DNA of 64,000 bases from Bisbaumannia salifodinae (GTDB lineage Bacteria; Pseudomonadota; Gammaproteobacteria; Pseudomonadales; Halomonadaceae), in assembly GCF_039522585.1 (NCBI RefSeq), contig NZ_BAAADR010000022.1; one strand, written 5' to 3'. The position numbers and the translations under genes were made by a program. Positions within the stretch are counted from its first letter, which is position 1; every line of letters starts with the position of its first letter. Shown here piece by piece: positions 8,618-17,997 of the stretch. The notes beneath the pieces were generated by a model, which was not told the origin of the DNA, did not search any database, and was given only the letters and a program-made list of their open reading frames with translations.

Positions 8618-10054
8618 TTACTTGCGCTTCTTGCGGTTGGCCATATGGATGGCGTGGCCATCCACTGCCAGGGCCGCCTCGTGAATCGCTTCCGAGGTGC
8701 TCGGGTGCGCGTAGCAGGTCAGCGCCAGGTCCTCGGCGCTGGAGCCGAATTCCATGGCGATCACGCCCTGGGCGATCAGCTCGCCGGCGTGCTGGCTGAC
8801 GATATGCATGCCCAGGATGCGGTCGGTCTCGGCGTCGGCGATGACCTTGGCCATGCCCTCGGGGGCATTGTTGGCCAGGGCGCGGCCATTGGCGGAGAAC
8901 GGGAAGGAACCGGTCTTGACCTCGATGCCCTGAGCCTTGGCCTCCTGCTCGGTGATGCCGACCCAGGCCACTTCCGGCGAGGTGTAGATGACGCTGGGGA
9001 TGGCGTCGTAGTTCATCTCGGCCTTATGGCCGGCGATGATGTCCGCCACCATGACGCCTTCTTCGGAGGCCTTGTGGGCCAGCATCGGGCCACGCACCAC
9101 GTCGCCGATGGCGTAGACGCCCGGCACGCTGGTGCGGCAGTGGTCGTCGACGAAGATAAAGCCGCGCTCGTCGAGCTTGACGCCGGCGTCATCGCCCAGC
9201 AGGCCCTGGGTGTAGGGGCGGCGACCCACGCAGACGATCAGCTTGTCGAAGGTCTGCTCCTGCTCGCCCTTGGCGTCGGTGTACTTGACCACCACCTCGT
9301 CGCCCTTGACCTCGGAGCCGGTGACCCGGGCGCCCATGCGGATGTCCATGCCCTGCTTCTTGAGCAGCTTCTGGGTCTCCTTGGCGATGGCGCTATCGAC
9401 CATCGGCAGGAAGGCGTCCATGGCCTCCAGCACGGTGACCTCGGAACCCAGGCGGTTCCATACACTGCCCAGCTCCAGGCCGATCACGCCGGCGCCGATC
9501 ACGCCGAGGCGCTTGGGCGCCTCGGTGAACTCGAGGGCGCCGCTGGAATCGACGATCAGGCCCTCGGTCAGCGGGGTCGGCGGGATCTCCACCGGCACGG
9601 AGCCGGAGGCGATGACGATATGGTCCGCCTCGTAGACGGCGCTCTGGCCGTCCTTGCTGACTTCCACCTTCTTGCCGGAGAGCACCTTGCCGGTCCCCTC
9701 CAGGGCGGTAACGCCATTGGCCTTGAACAGGGCGCTGATACCACCGGTGTTCTTGGCGATCACCTGAGCCTTGAACGCCTGCATCTTGGCGATATTGGGC
9801 GTGACCTCGGCCACCTCGATGCCCACCTCATCGAAATGATCGCGGGCCTCGACGAACTTGTGGGAGCTCTCCAGCAGGGCCTTGGAGGGGATGCAGCCCA
9901 CGTTCAGGCAGGTACCGCCATGCACGGTCTTGCCTTCCTTGTTGACCCACTTCTCGACACAGGCGGTCTTCAGCCCCAGCTGGGCGGCCCGAATGGCGGC
10001 CACATAGCCGCCGGGGCCCGCACCGATGACGATCACATCAAATTTATCGGCCAT
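8618..10054 (-). CDS. lpd: Dihydrolipoyl dehydrogenase (E3) of the 2-oxoglutarate dehydrogenase complex
   Basis: Flavoprotein that reoxidises the dihydrolipoyl groups of SucB with NAD+. The 478-residue protein has the FAD-binding GAGPGGYVAAIRAAQLG near residue 11, the redox-active disulfide in CLNVGC (Cys49, Cys54), an NAD-binding GAGVIGLELGSVW, a second FAD motif (YAIGDV), and the C-terminal active-site HAHPTLSE-like segment CYAHPSTSEA. The location between sucB and sucC, as in Pseudomonas lpdG, ties it to this complex, though it may also serve other 2-oxoacid dehydrogenases. Confidence 0.97.
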   Translation of the reverse strand: MADKFDVIVIGAGPGGYVAAIRAAQLGLKTACVEKWVNKEGKTVHGGTCLNVGCIPSKALLESSHKFVEARDHFDEVGIEVAEVTPNIAKMQAFKAQVIAKNTGGISALFKANGVTALEGTGKVLSGKKVEVSKDGQSAVYEADHIVIASGSVPVEIPPTPLTEGLIVDSSGALEFTEAPKRLGVIGAGVIGLELGSVWNRLGSEVTVLEAMDAFLPMVDSAIAKETQKLLKKQGMDIRMGARVTGSEVKGDEVVVKYTDAKGEQEQTFDKLIVCVGRRPYTQGLLGDDAGVKLDERGFIFVDDHCRTSVPGVYAIGDVVRGPMLAHKASEEGVMVADIIAGHKAEMNYDAIPSVIYTSPEVAWVGITEQEAKAQGIEVKTGSFPFSANGRALANNAPEGMAKVIADAETDRILGMHIVSQHAGELIAQGVIAMEFGSSAEDLALTCYAHPSTSEAIHEAALAVDGHAIHMANRKKRK

Positions 10055-10102
10055 TGAATCTTTCCTGTTGATCGGTTCGCGTTTGAGTCCGGTAGATGGC
10101 GC

Positions 10103-11629
10103 TTAGACGTCCAGCAGCAGGCGTGCCGGATCCTCCAGCAGATCCTTGACGGCGACCAGGAACTGCACCGCGTCCTTGCCGTCGATCATGCGGTGGTCGT
10201 AGGAGAGCGCCAGGTACATCATCGGACGAATTTCGACCTTGCCGTTCACCGCCATGGGTCGTTCCTGGATCTTGTGCATGCCCAGGATGGCGGTTTGCGG
10301 CGGATTCAGAATCGGCGTCGACATCAGTGAGCCGAAGATGCCCCCATTTGTAATTGTGAAGGTACCGCCCTGCATCTCGTCGATACCCAGCTTGCCGTCA
10401 CGGGCGCGCTTGCCGAAATCGACGATGCCCTTCTCCACATCGGCCAGCGACATGGTGGCGGTGTCACGCAGGACGGGAACCACCAGGCCACGCGGGGTGG
10501 ACACCGCCACGCCGATGTCCTGGTAGCCGTGGTAGACGATATCGCTGCCATCGATGGAGGCATTGACGTCCGGGAAGCGCTTGAGCGCCTCGGTGGCGGC
10601 CTTGACGAAGAAGCCCATGAAGCCGAGCTTGGTGTCGTGGGCCTTGAGGAAGGTGTCCTTGTACTGGGCGCGCAGGCCCATCACCGCGCTCATGTCCACC
10701 TCGTTGTAGGTGGTGAGCATGGCGGCGGTCTGCTGGGCCTGGACCAGGCGCTTGGCGATGGTCTGACGCAGGCGGCTCATCGGCACGCGCTTCTCGGGGC
10801 GCTCGCCCTCGACCACCGGGGCCGCGGCCGGGGCGGCCGGTGCGGCGGCGGCCTTGGCCTTCTTGGCGTTGCCGGCCTGGATGGCGCGCTGCACGTCCTC
10901 CTTGAGGACGCGGCCGCCCTTGCCGGTGCCGTCGATCTTGGCCACGTCCAGGTCATGCTCGGCCACCAGCTTGCGGGCCGCCGGCGCCAGGATCTTGTCG
11001 CCGACCTGCTCGTCGACACCCTCGTCTGCGGCCGCGCTCGGGGCCTCGGCGGCGGGTGCGGCGGCCTCGCCAGCGGCGCCCTCGGCGAAGATCGCCAGCA
11101 CCTCTTCGGAGGCCACCTGGCTACCCTCTTCGGCCCTGATCTCCACCAGGGCACCGTCGGCCGGGGCGACCACTTCCAGCACCACCTTGTCGGTCTCGAT
11201 CTCGGCCAGCACCTCGTCGCGCTTGACCGCCTCGCCGACCTGCTTGCTCCAGCCGGCCACGGTGCCTTCCTGGATCGACTCGGGGAAGGTCGGCGCCTTC
11301 ACCTCGTGCTGCTTGCCGGAGGCGGCGGGCGCTTCGGCCTTGGCCGGGGCGGCGTCGTTCTTGGCCGCGCTCTTCGCCTCGGCCTTGGCGCCGGCGGCGC
11401 CGAGGGTGCCCAGCACCTGCTCGGAGGCCACGATCGCGCCCTCCTCGGCCTTGATCTCGGCCAGGGTCCCCGCCTCGGGGGCCAGCACTTCCAGCACCAC
11501 CTTGTCGGTCTCGATCTCGACGATCAGCTCGTCGCGCTCGACGCTGTCCCCCGGCTGCTTGTGCCAGGCCGCCACGCTGCCTTCGGCAACGGACTCAGGA
11601 AAGGTAGGCGCTTTGATCTCGGTTGCCAT
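10103..11629 (-). CDS. sucB: Dihydrolipoamide succinyltransferase (E2) with two lipoyl domains
   Basis: E2 core of the 2-oxoglutarate dehydrogenase complex; transfers the succinyl group to CoA. The 508-residue protein has two similar lipoyl domains, at about 3-77 and 109-184, each with an ETDKVVLEV motif (lipoyl Lys43 and Lys148). These are joined by Ala/Lys-rich linkers, then an E3-binding domain (about 213-250) and the catalytic acyltransferase domain (about 275-508) with DHRMIDGKDAV. The usual gammaproteobacterial SucB has about 405 residues and one lipoyl domain, so the extra domain is notable. It lies 43 bases downstream of sucA. Confidence 0.96.
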   Translation of the reverse strand: MATEIKAPTFPESVAEGSVAAWHKQPGDSVERDELIVEIETDKVVLEVLAPEAGTLAEIKAEEGAIVASEQVLGTLGAAGAKAEAKSAAKNDAAPAKAEAPAASGKQHEVKAPTFPESIQEGTVAGWSKQVGEAVKRDEVLAEIETDKVVLEVVAPADGALVEIRAEEGSQVASEEVLAIFAEGAAGEAAAPAAEAPSAAADEGVDEQVGDKILAPAARKLVAEHDLDVAKIDGTGKGGRVLKEDVQRAIQAGNAKKAKAAAAPAAPAAAPVVEGERPEKRVPMSRLRQTIAKRLVQAQQTAAMLTTYNEVDMSAVMGLRAQYKDTFLKAHDTKLGFMGFFVKAATEALKRFPDVNASIDGSDIVYHGYQDIGVAVSTPRGLVVPVLRDTATMSLADVEKGIVDFGKRARDGKLGIDEMQGGTFTITNGGIFGSLMSTPILNPPQTAILGMHKIQERPMAVNGKVEIRPMMYLALSYDHRMIDGKDAVQFLVAVKDLLEDPARLLLDV

Positions 11630-11671
11630 CTTGGTCGTTTCCCTTGTGTGTTCTCTCGTCCGGTGGGCGCC

Positions 11672-14506
11672 TTACAGATTGAAGGCGTCGTCCACCAGTT
11701 GGCGCTGCTGTTCAACGTGTACCGACATATAGCCCGCGGCGGGGGCCGCCGAGGCGGGACGACCGGCGAACTTGAGGTCGCGGCCCAGGCCGTCCTTGAA
11801 CATGTCGGCGACGGCCCGCATATGGTGCTGGCTGGAATACCAGGCGCCCTGGTTGAGGGGCTCCTCCTGACACCACACCACCTGTTCCAGGTTGGGGTAG
11901 GTCTTGAGGGCCTGATAGAGCTCCTCCTTGGGGAAGGGATAGAGCTGCTCCAGACGCACGATGGCGGTGTCGTCGCGCGCCTGTTCGGCCCGGTAGCCGG
12001 CCAGGTCGTAGTAGACCTTGCCGGAACACAGCACCACCCGCTTGACCTTCTCCGCCTCGAGCTTGCCCTGGTCGGGCAGCACCATCTGGAAGTTGCCATG
12101 GGCCAGCTCGTCCAGGCTGGAGGTGGCCTCCTTGTGACGCAGCAGGCTCTTGGGCGACATGATCACCAGCGGCTTGCGCAGCGGGCGAATCACCTGGCGA
12201 CGCAGCAGATGGAAGATCTGCGCCGGAGTGGTGGGCACGCAGACCTGCATGTTGTGCTCGGCACACAGCTGCAGGAAGCGCTCCAGGCGCGCCGAGGAGT
12301 GCTCGGGGCCCTGGCCTTCGTAGCCGTGGGGCAGCAGCATGGTCAGGCCACACAGGCGGCCCCACTTGGTCTCACCGGAGGAGATGAACTGGTCCACCAC
12401 CACCTGGGCGCCGTTGAAGAAGTCGCCGAACTGCGCCTCCCAAATGTCCAGCGCATTGGGCATGGTGGTGGCATAGCCGTACTCGAAGGCCAGCACGGCT
12501 TCTTCCGAGAGGAAGGAGTCGTGGATGGTGAAACGCGGCTGGCCATCGGCGATATGCTCCAGCGGCACATAGGTGCTGCCGTCCTTCTGGTTATGCACTA
12601 CCGCATGGCGGTGAGAGAAGGTGCCGCGGCCCACGTCCTGGCCGGTGATACGGATCGGATGCCCCTGGTCGAGCAGGGTGGCGTAGGCCAGGGTCTCGGC
12701 GAAGCCCCAGTTCAGCGCCATGCCGCCGGCCTGCATCTTGCGGCGATCCTCGTAGATCTTGGCCACCTGGCGCTGCACGGCGACGCCGTCGGGGATCTCG
12801 CACATCTTGGCGGCCAGCTGCTGCAGGCGCTTCATGTCGACGGTGGTATCGGCGTCGCCGCTCCATTCGTGGCCCAGGTAGGGGGCCCAGTCGACGAACA
12901 GCGACTTGTTGGGCTCCTTGACCAGGGCGTTGGCGACGTGATTGCCGGCCAGCAGGTCTTCCCGGTAGGTCTCGACCAGTTGCTTGGCCGCCTCCTCGGA
13001 GAGCACGCCCTGCTCCACCAGCCGCTGGGCATAGAGCGCCCGGGAGCTGGGATGATTCTTGATCTTGCCGTACATCATCGGCTGGGTGCCGGAGGGCTCG
13101 TCGGCCTCGTTGTGGCCGCGGCGGCGGTAGCACACCAGGTCGATGACCACGTCCTTCTTGAACTGCATGCGGTAGTCCAGGGCGACCTGGGCGGCATGCA
13201 GGACGGCGTCGGGGTCGTCGCCGTTGACGTGGAAGATCGGCGCCTGGACCATCTTGGCGATGTCGGTGCAGTACTCGGTGGAGCGGGTGTCCAGGGGGTT
13301 GGAGGTAGTGAAGCCGACCTGATTGTTGATCACCAGGTGCAGGGTGCCGCCGGTCTTGTAGGCGCGGGTCTGGGACATCTGGAAGGTCTCCATGACCACG
13401 CCCTGACCGGCGAAGGCCGCATCCCCGTGCACATTGATCGGCAGCACCTTGGTGCCGTCGCCGTCGTTGCGGCGGTCCTGGCGGGCGCGCACCGAGCCCT
13501 CCACCACCGGCGAGACGATCTCCAGGTGGGAGGGGTTGAAGGCCAGCGCCAGGTGCACCTCGCCGCCCGGGGTCATGACGTTGGAGCTGAAGCCCTGGTG
13601 ATACTTGACGTCGCCGGAGCCGTGCTCGATGACCTTCTTGCCGTCGAACTCCTCGATCAGCTCGGAGGGGCTCTTGCCGAGGATATTGACCAGCAGGTTG
13701 AGGCGGCCACGGTGGGCCATGCCGATCACCACTTCCTTGGTGCCGTAGCCGCCGGCGCGCTGGATCAGCTCGTCCATCATGGGGATGAAGGACTCGCCGC
13801 CCTCCAGGCCGAAGCGCTTGGTGCCCGGGTACTTGGAGGCCAGGTAGTTCTCCAGGCCCTCGGCGGCGGTAAGCCGCTCGAGCACATGCTTGCGCACCTC
13901 GGGGCTGAACTTGGGCGCGCTGCGCACCGATTCGAAGCGCTGCTGCAGCCAGCGTTTCTCCTCGGTATCGACGATATGCATGAACTCACAGCCGATGGCG
14001 CGGCAGTAAGTCTGCTCCAGGGACTCGACGATCTCCTTGAGGGGCGCCTTGTCCTTGCCGATAAACAGCGAGCCGGTCTGGAACTCGGTGTCCAGGTCCG
14101 CGGGGGTCAGCTGGTGGAAGGCCAGATCCAGGTCGGGCACCGGGGTCGGGCTGCGCAGGTCGAGGGGATCGATCTTGGCGCGCTGGTGGCCACGGAAGCG
14201 GTAGGCGTTGATCAGCTGGAGCACCTTGACCTGTTTCTTGCTGTCGCCGCTGTCGCCGGAAGCGGCGGCCTGGGCGGTGCGGCGGGTCTTGGCTAGCTGA
14301 TAGAACTGGTCACGGATCGGACTAAGGGGGACGTCTTGGGAGGAGCTGCCTTCGGGGCGGGGCAACTGGTCGAAGTAGTTGCGCCACTCATCGGGGACAG
14401 CATTGGGATCGACGAGGTACTGCTCGTAGAGCGCTTCCACATAGTGGACATTGCCACCACTCATGTGGGAAGTGCGCCACATCAACTCCATTATGCCTTC
14501 TTGCAT
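11672..14506 (-). CDS. sucA: 2-oxoglutarate dehydrogenase E1 component
   Basis: Thiamine-diphosphate enzyme that decarboxylates 2-oxoglutarate and loads succinyl onto SucB. The 944-residue product has the N-terminal helix (YLVDPNAVPDEWRNYF), the PGTKRFGLEGGES segment, GMAHRGRLNLLVNILGK and the ThDP/Mg motif HVNGDDPDAV, and ends in the pyrimidine-binding domain. The ATG at 14506 is favoured because the protein then begins at the usual place for the family; a GTG start at 14551 would add 15 residues but lacks a ribosome site. It follows sdhB after a gap that holds a strong hairpin. Confidence 0.96.
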   Translation of the reverse strand: MQEGIMELMWRTSHMSGGNVHYVEALYEQYLVDPNAVPDEWRNYFDQLPRPEGSSSQDVPLSPIRDQFYQLAKTRRTAQAAASGDSGDSKKQVKVLQLINAYRFRGHQRAKIDPLDLRSPTPVPDLDLAFHQLTPADLDTEFQTGSLFIGKDKAPLKEIVESLEQTYCRAIGCEFMHIVDTEEKRWLQQRFESVRSAPKFSPEVRKHVLERLTAAEGLENYLASKYPGTKRFGLEGGESFIPMMDELIQRAGGYGTKEVVIGMAHRGRLNLLVNILGKSPSELIEEFDGKKVIEHGSGDVKYHQGFSSNVMTPGGEVHLALAFNPSHLEIVSPVVEGSVRARQDRRNDGDGTKVLPINVHGDAAFAGQGVVMETFQMSQTRAYKTGGTLHLVINNQVGFTTSNPLDTRSTEYCTDIAKMVQAPIFHVNGDDPDAVLHAAQVALDYRMQFKKDVVIDLVCYRRRGHNEADEPSGTQPMMYGKIKNHPSSRALYAQRLVEQGVLSEEAAKQLVETYREDLLAGNHVANALVKEPNKSLFVDWAPYLGHEWSGDADTTVDMKRLQQLAAKMCEIPDGVAVQRQVAKIYEDRRKMQAGGMALNWGFAETLAYATLLDQGHPIRITGQDVGRGTFSHRHAVVHNQKDGSTYVPLEHIADGQPRFTIHDSFLSEEAVLAFEYGYATTMPNALDIWEAQFGDFFNGAQVVVDQFISSGETKWGRLCGLTMLLPHGYEGQGPEHSSARLERFLQLCAEHNMQVCVPTTPAQIFHLLRRQVIRPLRKPLVIMSPKSLLRHKEATSSLDELAHGNFQMVLPDQGKLEAEKVKRVVLCSGKVYYDLAGYRAEQARDDTAIVRLEQLYPFPKEELYQALKTYPNLEQVVWCQEEPLNQGAWYSSQHHMRAVADMFKDGLGRDLKFAGRPASAAPAAGYMSVHVEQQRQLVDDAFNL

Positions 14507-14717
14507 CTCTCGGTCACCCTGCACTGATGGGGTGTTGTCGGCGCCTGACACGGGGGTCGCCGCATCGGCGTTCCTGGTGCCCTGCCGGCGGGCGGTTCAT
14601 CCTTCCGGCACTTAAGCTTGCAAACAGGCCACTTATTATCGTTACCGGCACAACCTGCCTGATGATCGTTCGAAGAAAGCCGGCGCACTAGGCACCGGCT
14701 GACCTCGACGGGGCCGG

Positions 14718-14746
14718 GGTAACTGCGACACTGGGTCGCAGTTACC
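14718..14746 (-). other. Strong hairpin in the sdhB-sucA spacer
   Basis: GGTAACTGCGAC (14718-14729) and GTCGCAGTTACC (14735-14746) are perfect inverted repeats of 12 bases with a 5-base loop. No T-run follows on the minus strand. It may stabilise or process the long sdh-suc transcript, or reduce read-through from sdh to suc. The rest of the 276-base gap (14507-14782) shows no gene. Confidence 0.75.
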
Positions 14747-14782
14747 GGGCGGCGCCCATGATACCAAGCAAGACGCGCGGTT

Positions 14783-15487
14783 TTAAGTGGCATTGGCCAG
14801 CAACATCTCGCGAATCTTGCCGATGGCCCGGGTCGGGTTGAGGCCCTTGGGGCACACCGCGACGCAGTTCATGATGCCGCGGCAGCGGAACACGGAGAAC
14901 GGATCCTCCAGCTCGGAGAGGCGCTCGCGGGTGGCCTCGTCGCGGGAGTCGGCGAGGAAGCGGTAGGCCTGGAGCAGGCCCGCCGGGCCCACGAACTTGT
15001 CCGGGTTCCACCAGAACGACGGGCAGGAGGTGGAGCAGCAAGCGCACAGGATGCACTCGTAGAGGCCGTCCAGCTTGTCGCGGTCCTCCGGCGACTGCAG
15101 GCGCTCGATGGCCGGCGCCGGGGTGTCGTTCTGCAGGTACGGCTGGATACGCTCGTACTGCTGGTAGAACAGCCCCATGTCGACCACCAGGTCGCGCACC
15201 ACCGGCAGGCCCGGCAAGGGACGCAGCACCAGCTTGTTGTTCTTGACCACCTCGGAGAGCGGGGTGATGCAGGCCAGGCCGTTCTTGCCGTTCATGTTCA
15301 TGCCGTCGGAGCCACACACGCCCTCGCGGCAGCTACGGCGGTAGGCCAGGCCGTAGTCCTGCTCCTTCATCATGTGCAGGACGTCCAGCACCATGACATC
15401 ACGGCCCTGGGTGTCGACCTGAAACTCCTGCATATAGGGCGCGGAGTCGGTCTCCGGGTTGTAGCGATATACGGATACCTGAAGCAT
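14783..15487 (-). CDS. sdhB: Succinate dehydrogenase iron-sulfur subunit
   Basis: Carries electrons from SdhA to quinone in complex II. The 234-residue protein has the [2Fe-2S] cluster motif CREGVCGSDGMNMNGKNGLAC-type split (first Cys near 54), then CILCACCSTSC for the [4Fe-4S] cluster and CRGIMNCVAVCPKGLNP for the [3Fe-4S] cluster. All ligands appear intact. It starts 15 bases after sdhA ends, with AGGGGAG just upstream, and is the last sdh gene before the hairpin-bearing gap to sucA. Confidence 0.97.
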   Translation of the reverse strand: MLQVSVYRYNPETDSAPYMQEFQVDTQGRDVMVLDVLHMMKEQDYGLAYRRSCREGVCGSDGMNMNGKNGLACITPLSEVVKNNKLVLRPLPGLPVVRDLVVDMGLFYQQYERIQPYLQNDTPAPAIERLQSPEDRDKLDGLYECILCACCSTSCPSFWWNPDKFVGPAGLLQAYRFLADSRDEATRERLSELEDPFSVFRCRGIMNCVAVCPKGLNPTRAIGKIREMLLANAT

Positions 15488-15502
15488 GGATCGTGGCTCC
15501 CC

Positions 15503-17275
15503 TTAGTAGGTACGGACTTTCGGCTCGAAGGTGTCGACGGTCTTGGGCGCGAAGTTGACGTCGCGCTGACCAAGCCGCTTCTCGGCCGGGAAGTAGAGCG
15601 AGTGCTTCAGCCAGTTGGCGTCGTCACGGTCCGGGTAGTCGTAGCGGGAGTGGGCACCGCGACTCTCCTTGCGCTCCAGGGCGGAGATCGCCGTGGCCTC
15701 GGCCACTTCCATCAGGTTATCCAGCTCCAGGGCCTCGACACGGGCGGTGTTGAAGGCGTTGGACTTGTCCTCCAGGTGCGCGTTGGCGATACGCCCGCGC
15801 AGCTCGGCCAGCTGCTTGACGCCTTCCTGCATGTTGTCTTCCTGACGGAAGACGCCGAAGGAGTTCTGCATGATGCCCTGCAGCTCGCGCTTGAGCTCGG
15901 CCACGGACTCGCCACCGGAGGACTCGTTCCAGCGGTTCATGCGCGCCATGGCGGACTCGATATCGGAGTCGGAGGCGTCCAGGTAGTCGATCCCCTCGTT
16001 GAGGGCGTTCTCGATGAACATGCCGGCGGCGCGACCGAAGACCACCAGGTCGAGCAGGGAGTTGCCGCCCAGGCGGTTGGCACCGTGCACCGAGACGCAG
16101 GCCGCCTCGCCGCAGGCGAACAGGCCGTTGACGATCTGGTCGTTGCCGTCGGCGTCCTGCAGGATCGCCTGGCCGTGAACGTTGGTGGGGATACCGCCCA
16201 TCATGTAGTGGCAGGTCGGCACCACCGGAATCGGCTCCTTGGCCGGGTCCACGTGGGCGAAGGTCTTGGAGAGCTCGACGATGCCGGGCAGGCGCTTGCC
16301 GAGGACCTCCTCGCCCAGGTGATCCAGCTTGAGGAAGACGTGATCGCCGTCTTCGCCGCAGCCACGACCTTCGAGGATCTCCATGACCATGGAGCGGGCC
16401 ACCACGTCGCGGCCGGCCAGGTCCTTGGCGTTGGGGGCGTAACGCTCCATGAAGCGCTCGCCGTCCTTGTTGACCAGGTAGCCACCCTCGCCGCGGCAGC
16501 CCTCGGTGACCAGGGTGCCGGCGCCGTAGATACCGGTGGGGTGGAACTGCCACATCTCCATGTCCTGCATCGGGAAGCCGGCACGCAGGGCCATGCCGAT
16601 GCCGTCACCGGTGTTGATCAGGGCATTGGTGGTGGAGGCGTAGATGCGACCGGCACCGCCGGTGGCCAGCACGGTGGCCTTGGACTTCACATGCACCACT
16701 TCGCCGGTCTCGATGCACATGGCGATGCAGCCCACCACGTCGCCGTTGGCGTTCTTGACCAGATCCACCGCGAACCACTCATTGAGGAAGGTGGTGTTGT
16801 TCTTCAGGTTGTTCTGGTAAAGGGTGTGCAGCAGGGCGTGGCCGGTGCGGTCGGCGGCGGCACAGGTACGGGCCGCCTGGCCGCCCTTGCCGAAGTCCTT
16901 GGACTGACCGCCGAAGGGACGCTGGTAGATGCGGCCATTGTCGAAGCGCGAGAACGGCAGGCCCATGTGCTCCAGCTCGAAGACCGCCTTGGGGCCCTCG
17001 GAACACATGTACTCGGCGGCGTCCTGGTCGGTGATGTAGTCGCCGCCCTTGACGGTGTCGTACATGTGCCAGCGCCAGTCATCATTGGGATCCGCGGAGG
17101 CGATGGCGCAGGTGATGCCGCCCTGGGCGGAGACGGTGTGGGAGCGCGTCGGGAAGACCTTGGAGAGGACCGCGGTCTTCTTGCCGGACTTGGCCAGCTC
17201 CAGGGCGGCCCGCAGGCCGGAGCCGCCGCCACCGATGATGATTGCGTCGAAGGTCAGGCTACGCATGTTAGACAT
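15503..17275 (-). CDS. sdhA: Succinate dehydrogenase flavoprotein subunit
   Basis: Oxidises succinate to fumarate. The 590-residue protein has the N-terminal dinucleotide-binding GGGGSGLRAALELA, the covalent FAD histidine in TRSHTVSAQGG (His46), the substrate/active-site segments HPTGIYGAGTLVTEGCRGEGG and GANRLGGNSLLDLVVFGRAAG, and the family C-terminus. It starts three bases after the end of sdhD. All expected motifs for an active enzyme are present. Confidence 0.98.
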   Translation of the reverse strand: MSNMRSLTFDAIIIGGGGSGLRAALELAKSGKKTAVLSKVFPTRSHTVSAQGGITCAIASADPNDDWRWHMYDTVKGGDYITDQDAAEYMCSEGPKAVFELEHMGLPFSRFDNGRIYQRPFGGQSKDFGKGGQAARTCAAADRTGHALLHTLYQNNLKNNTTFLNEWFAVDLVKNANGDVVGCIAMCIETGEVVHVKSKATVLATGGAGRIYASTTNALINTGDGIGMALRAGFPMQDMEMWQFHPTGIYGAGTLVTEGCRGEGGYLVNKDGERFMERYAPNAKDLAGRDVVARSMVMEILEGRGCGEDGDHVFLKLDHLGEEVLGKRLPGIVELSKTFAHVDPAKEPIPVVPTCHYMMGGIPTNVHGQAILQDADGNDQIVNGLFACGEAACVSVHGANRLGGNSLLDLVVFGRAAGMFIENALNEGIDYLDASDSDIESAMARMNRWNESSGGESVAELKRELQGIMQNSFGVFRQEDNMQEGVKQLAELRGRIANAHLEDKSNAFNTARVEALELDNLMEVAEATAISALERKESRGAHSRYDYPDRDDANWLKHSLYFPAEKRLGQRDVNFAPKTVDTFEPKVRTY

Positions 17276-17278
17276 GAA

Positions 17279-17626
17279 TCAGGCTCCCCACAGGACTTGA
17301 ATGCCCCACACCAGAAAAACGAAGATGGCCAGGATGATCACGATCTGCACGACGAGGCGCAGGGCGGTGGCCTTGAGGTAGTCGGTGGTCACGGTCCACA
17401 GGCCCACCCAGGCGTGGGCCGCCAGGGAGACGAAGGCCAGCAGCGAGAAGATGCGCATCCAGGTGGCGGAGAAGAGCCCGCTCCAGGCCGCATAGTCGAG
17501 GCCCGGGTTGAACAGCAGATAGCCGACCATGAAGAGTGTGTAGACGGCCAGGATCAGCGCGGAGACGCGCTGGATCAGCCAGTCGGAGAGGCCGCTGCGG
17601 CCGAAGCTTGTGATGTTGGTTACCAT
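17279..17626 (-). CDS. sdhD: Succinate dehydrogenase membrane anchor subunit
   Basis: One of two membrane anchors that bind heme b and quinone in complex II. The 115-residue protein has three hydrophobic segments, at about 18-40, 53-75 and 87-112. The SdhD-type motif HAWVGLWTVTTDYLK carries the likely heme-ligand His. Its start overlaps the end of sdhC by seven bases, and sdhA follows closely. Confidence 0.93.
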   Translation of the reverse strand: MVTNITSFGRSGLSDWLIQRVSALILAVYTLFMVGYLLFNPGLDYAAWSGLFSATWMRIFSLLAFVSLAAHAWVGLWTVTTDYLKATALRLVVQIVIILAIFVFLVWGIQVLWGA

Positions 17627-17997
17627 ACCCAGACTCCCGCCAGAATGATCAGGACGGCACTGATGACCACGGTGGCCTGTGCCTTTTTCAGGCCCCCCTC
17701 GAGGGTCACGCCGATATTCATGTCCATCAGCAGGTGCTTGATGCCGGCCACGAAGTGGTAGGCCAGGGCCGACAGCAGTCCCCAGGCGATGAGCTTGACG
17801 AGGAGGTTATTGGAAAGGGCATGGCTGACGGCGTCGAATCCCTCGGGAGAGGAGAGCGACGTATCCAGCGCCCAGAAGGCAAAGATCAGCCCAATGAAGA
17901 GGAGGATGCCGGTGATGCGGTGGGTAATCGACGTCAATGCCGGGAGCGGCATCTTGATCGTCGTCAGGTCGAGGTTTACGGGTCGTTTGCTATTCAC
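17620..17997 (-). CDS. sdhC: Succinate dehydrogenase cytochrome b556 subunit
   Basis: Second heme- and quinone-binding anchor of complex II. The start is set at a GTG (17997), giving VNSKRPVNLDLTTIKMPLPA, which matches the usual SdhC N-terminus KRPVNLDL. A longer reading frame to 18087 exists but gives an unfamiliar leader. The 125-residue protein shows three membrane segments and the SITHRITG motif (quinone-site Ser/Arg region), plus HFVAGIKHLLMD with the probable heme-ligand His. First gene of the leftward sdh-suc operon. Confidence 0.93.
   Translation of the reverse strand: MNSKRPVNLDLTTIKMPLPALTSITHRITGILLFIGLIFAFWALDTSLSSPEGFDAVSHALSNNLLVKLIAWGLLSALAYHFVAGIKHLLMDMNIGVTLEGGLKKAQATVVISAVLIILAGVWVW

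Noticed and set aside
10529..14296. Very long plus-strand open frame (1255 codons) over sucB and sucA
   Set aside because: It is an antisense shadow produced by GC-rich third positions; the minus strand has the conserved enzymes and this frame has no family features.
15374..17761. 795-codon plus-strand open frame over sdhB-sdhA-sdhD
   Set aside because: Antisense shadow; the minus strand encodes complete complex II subunits.
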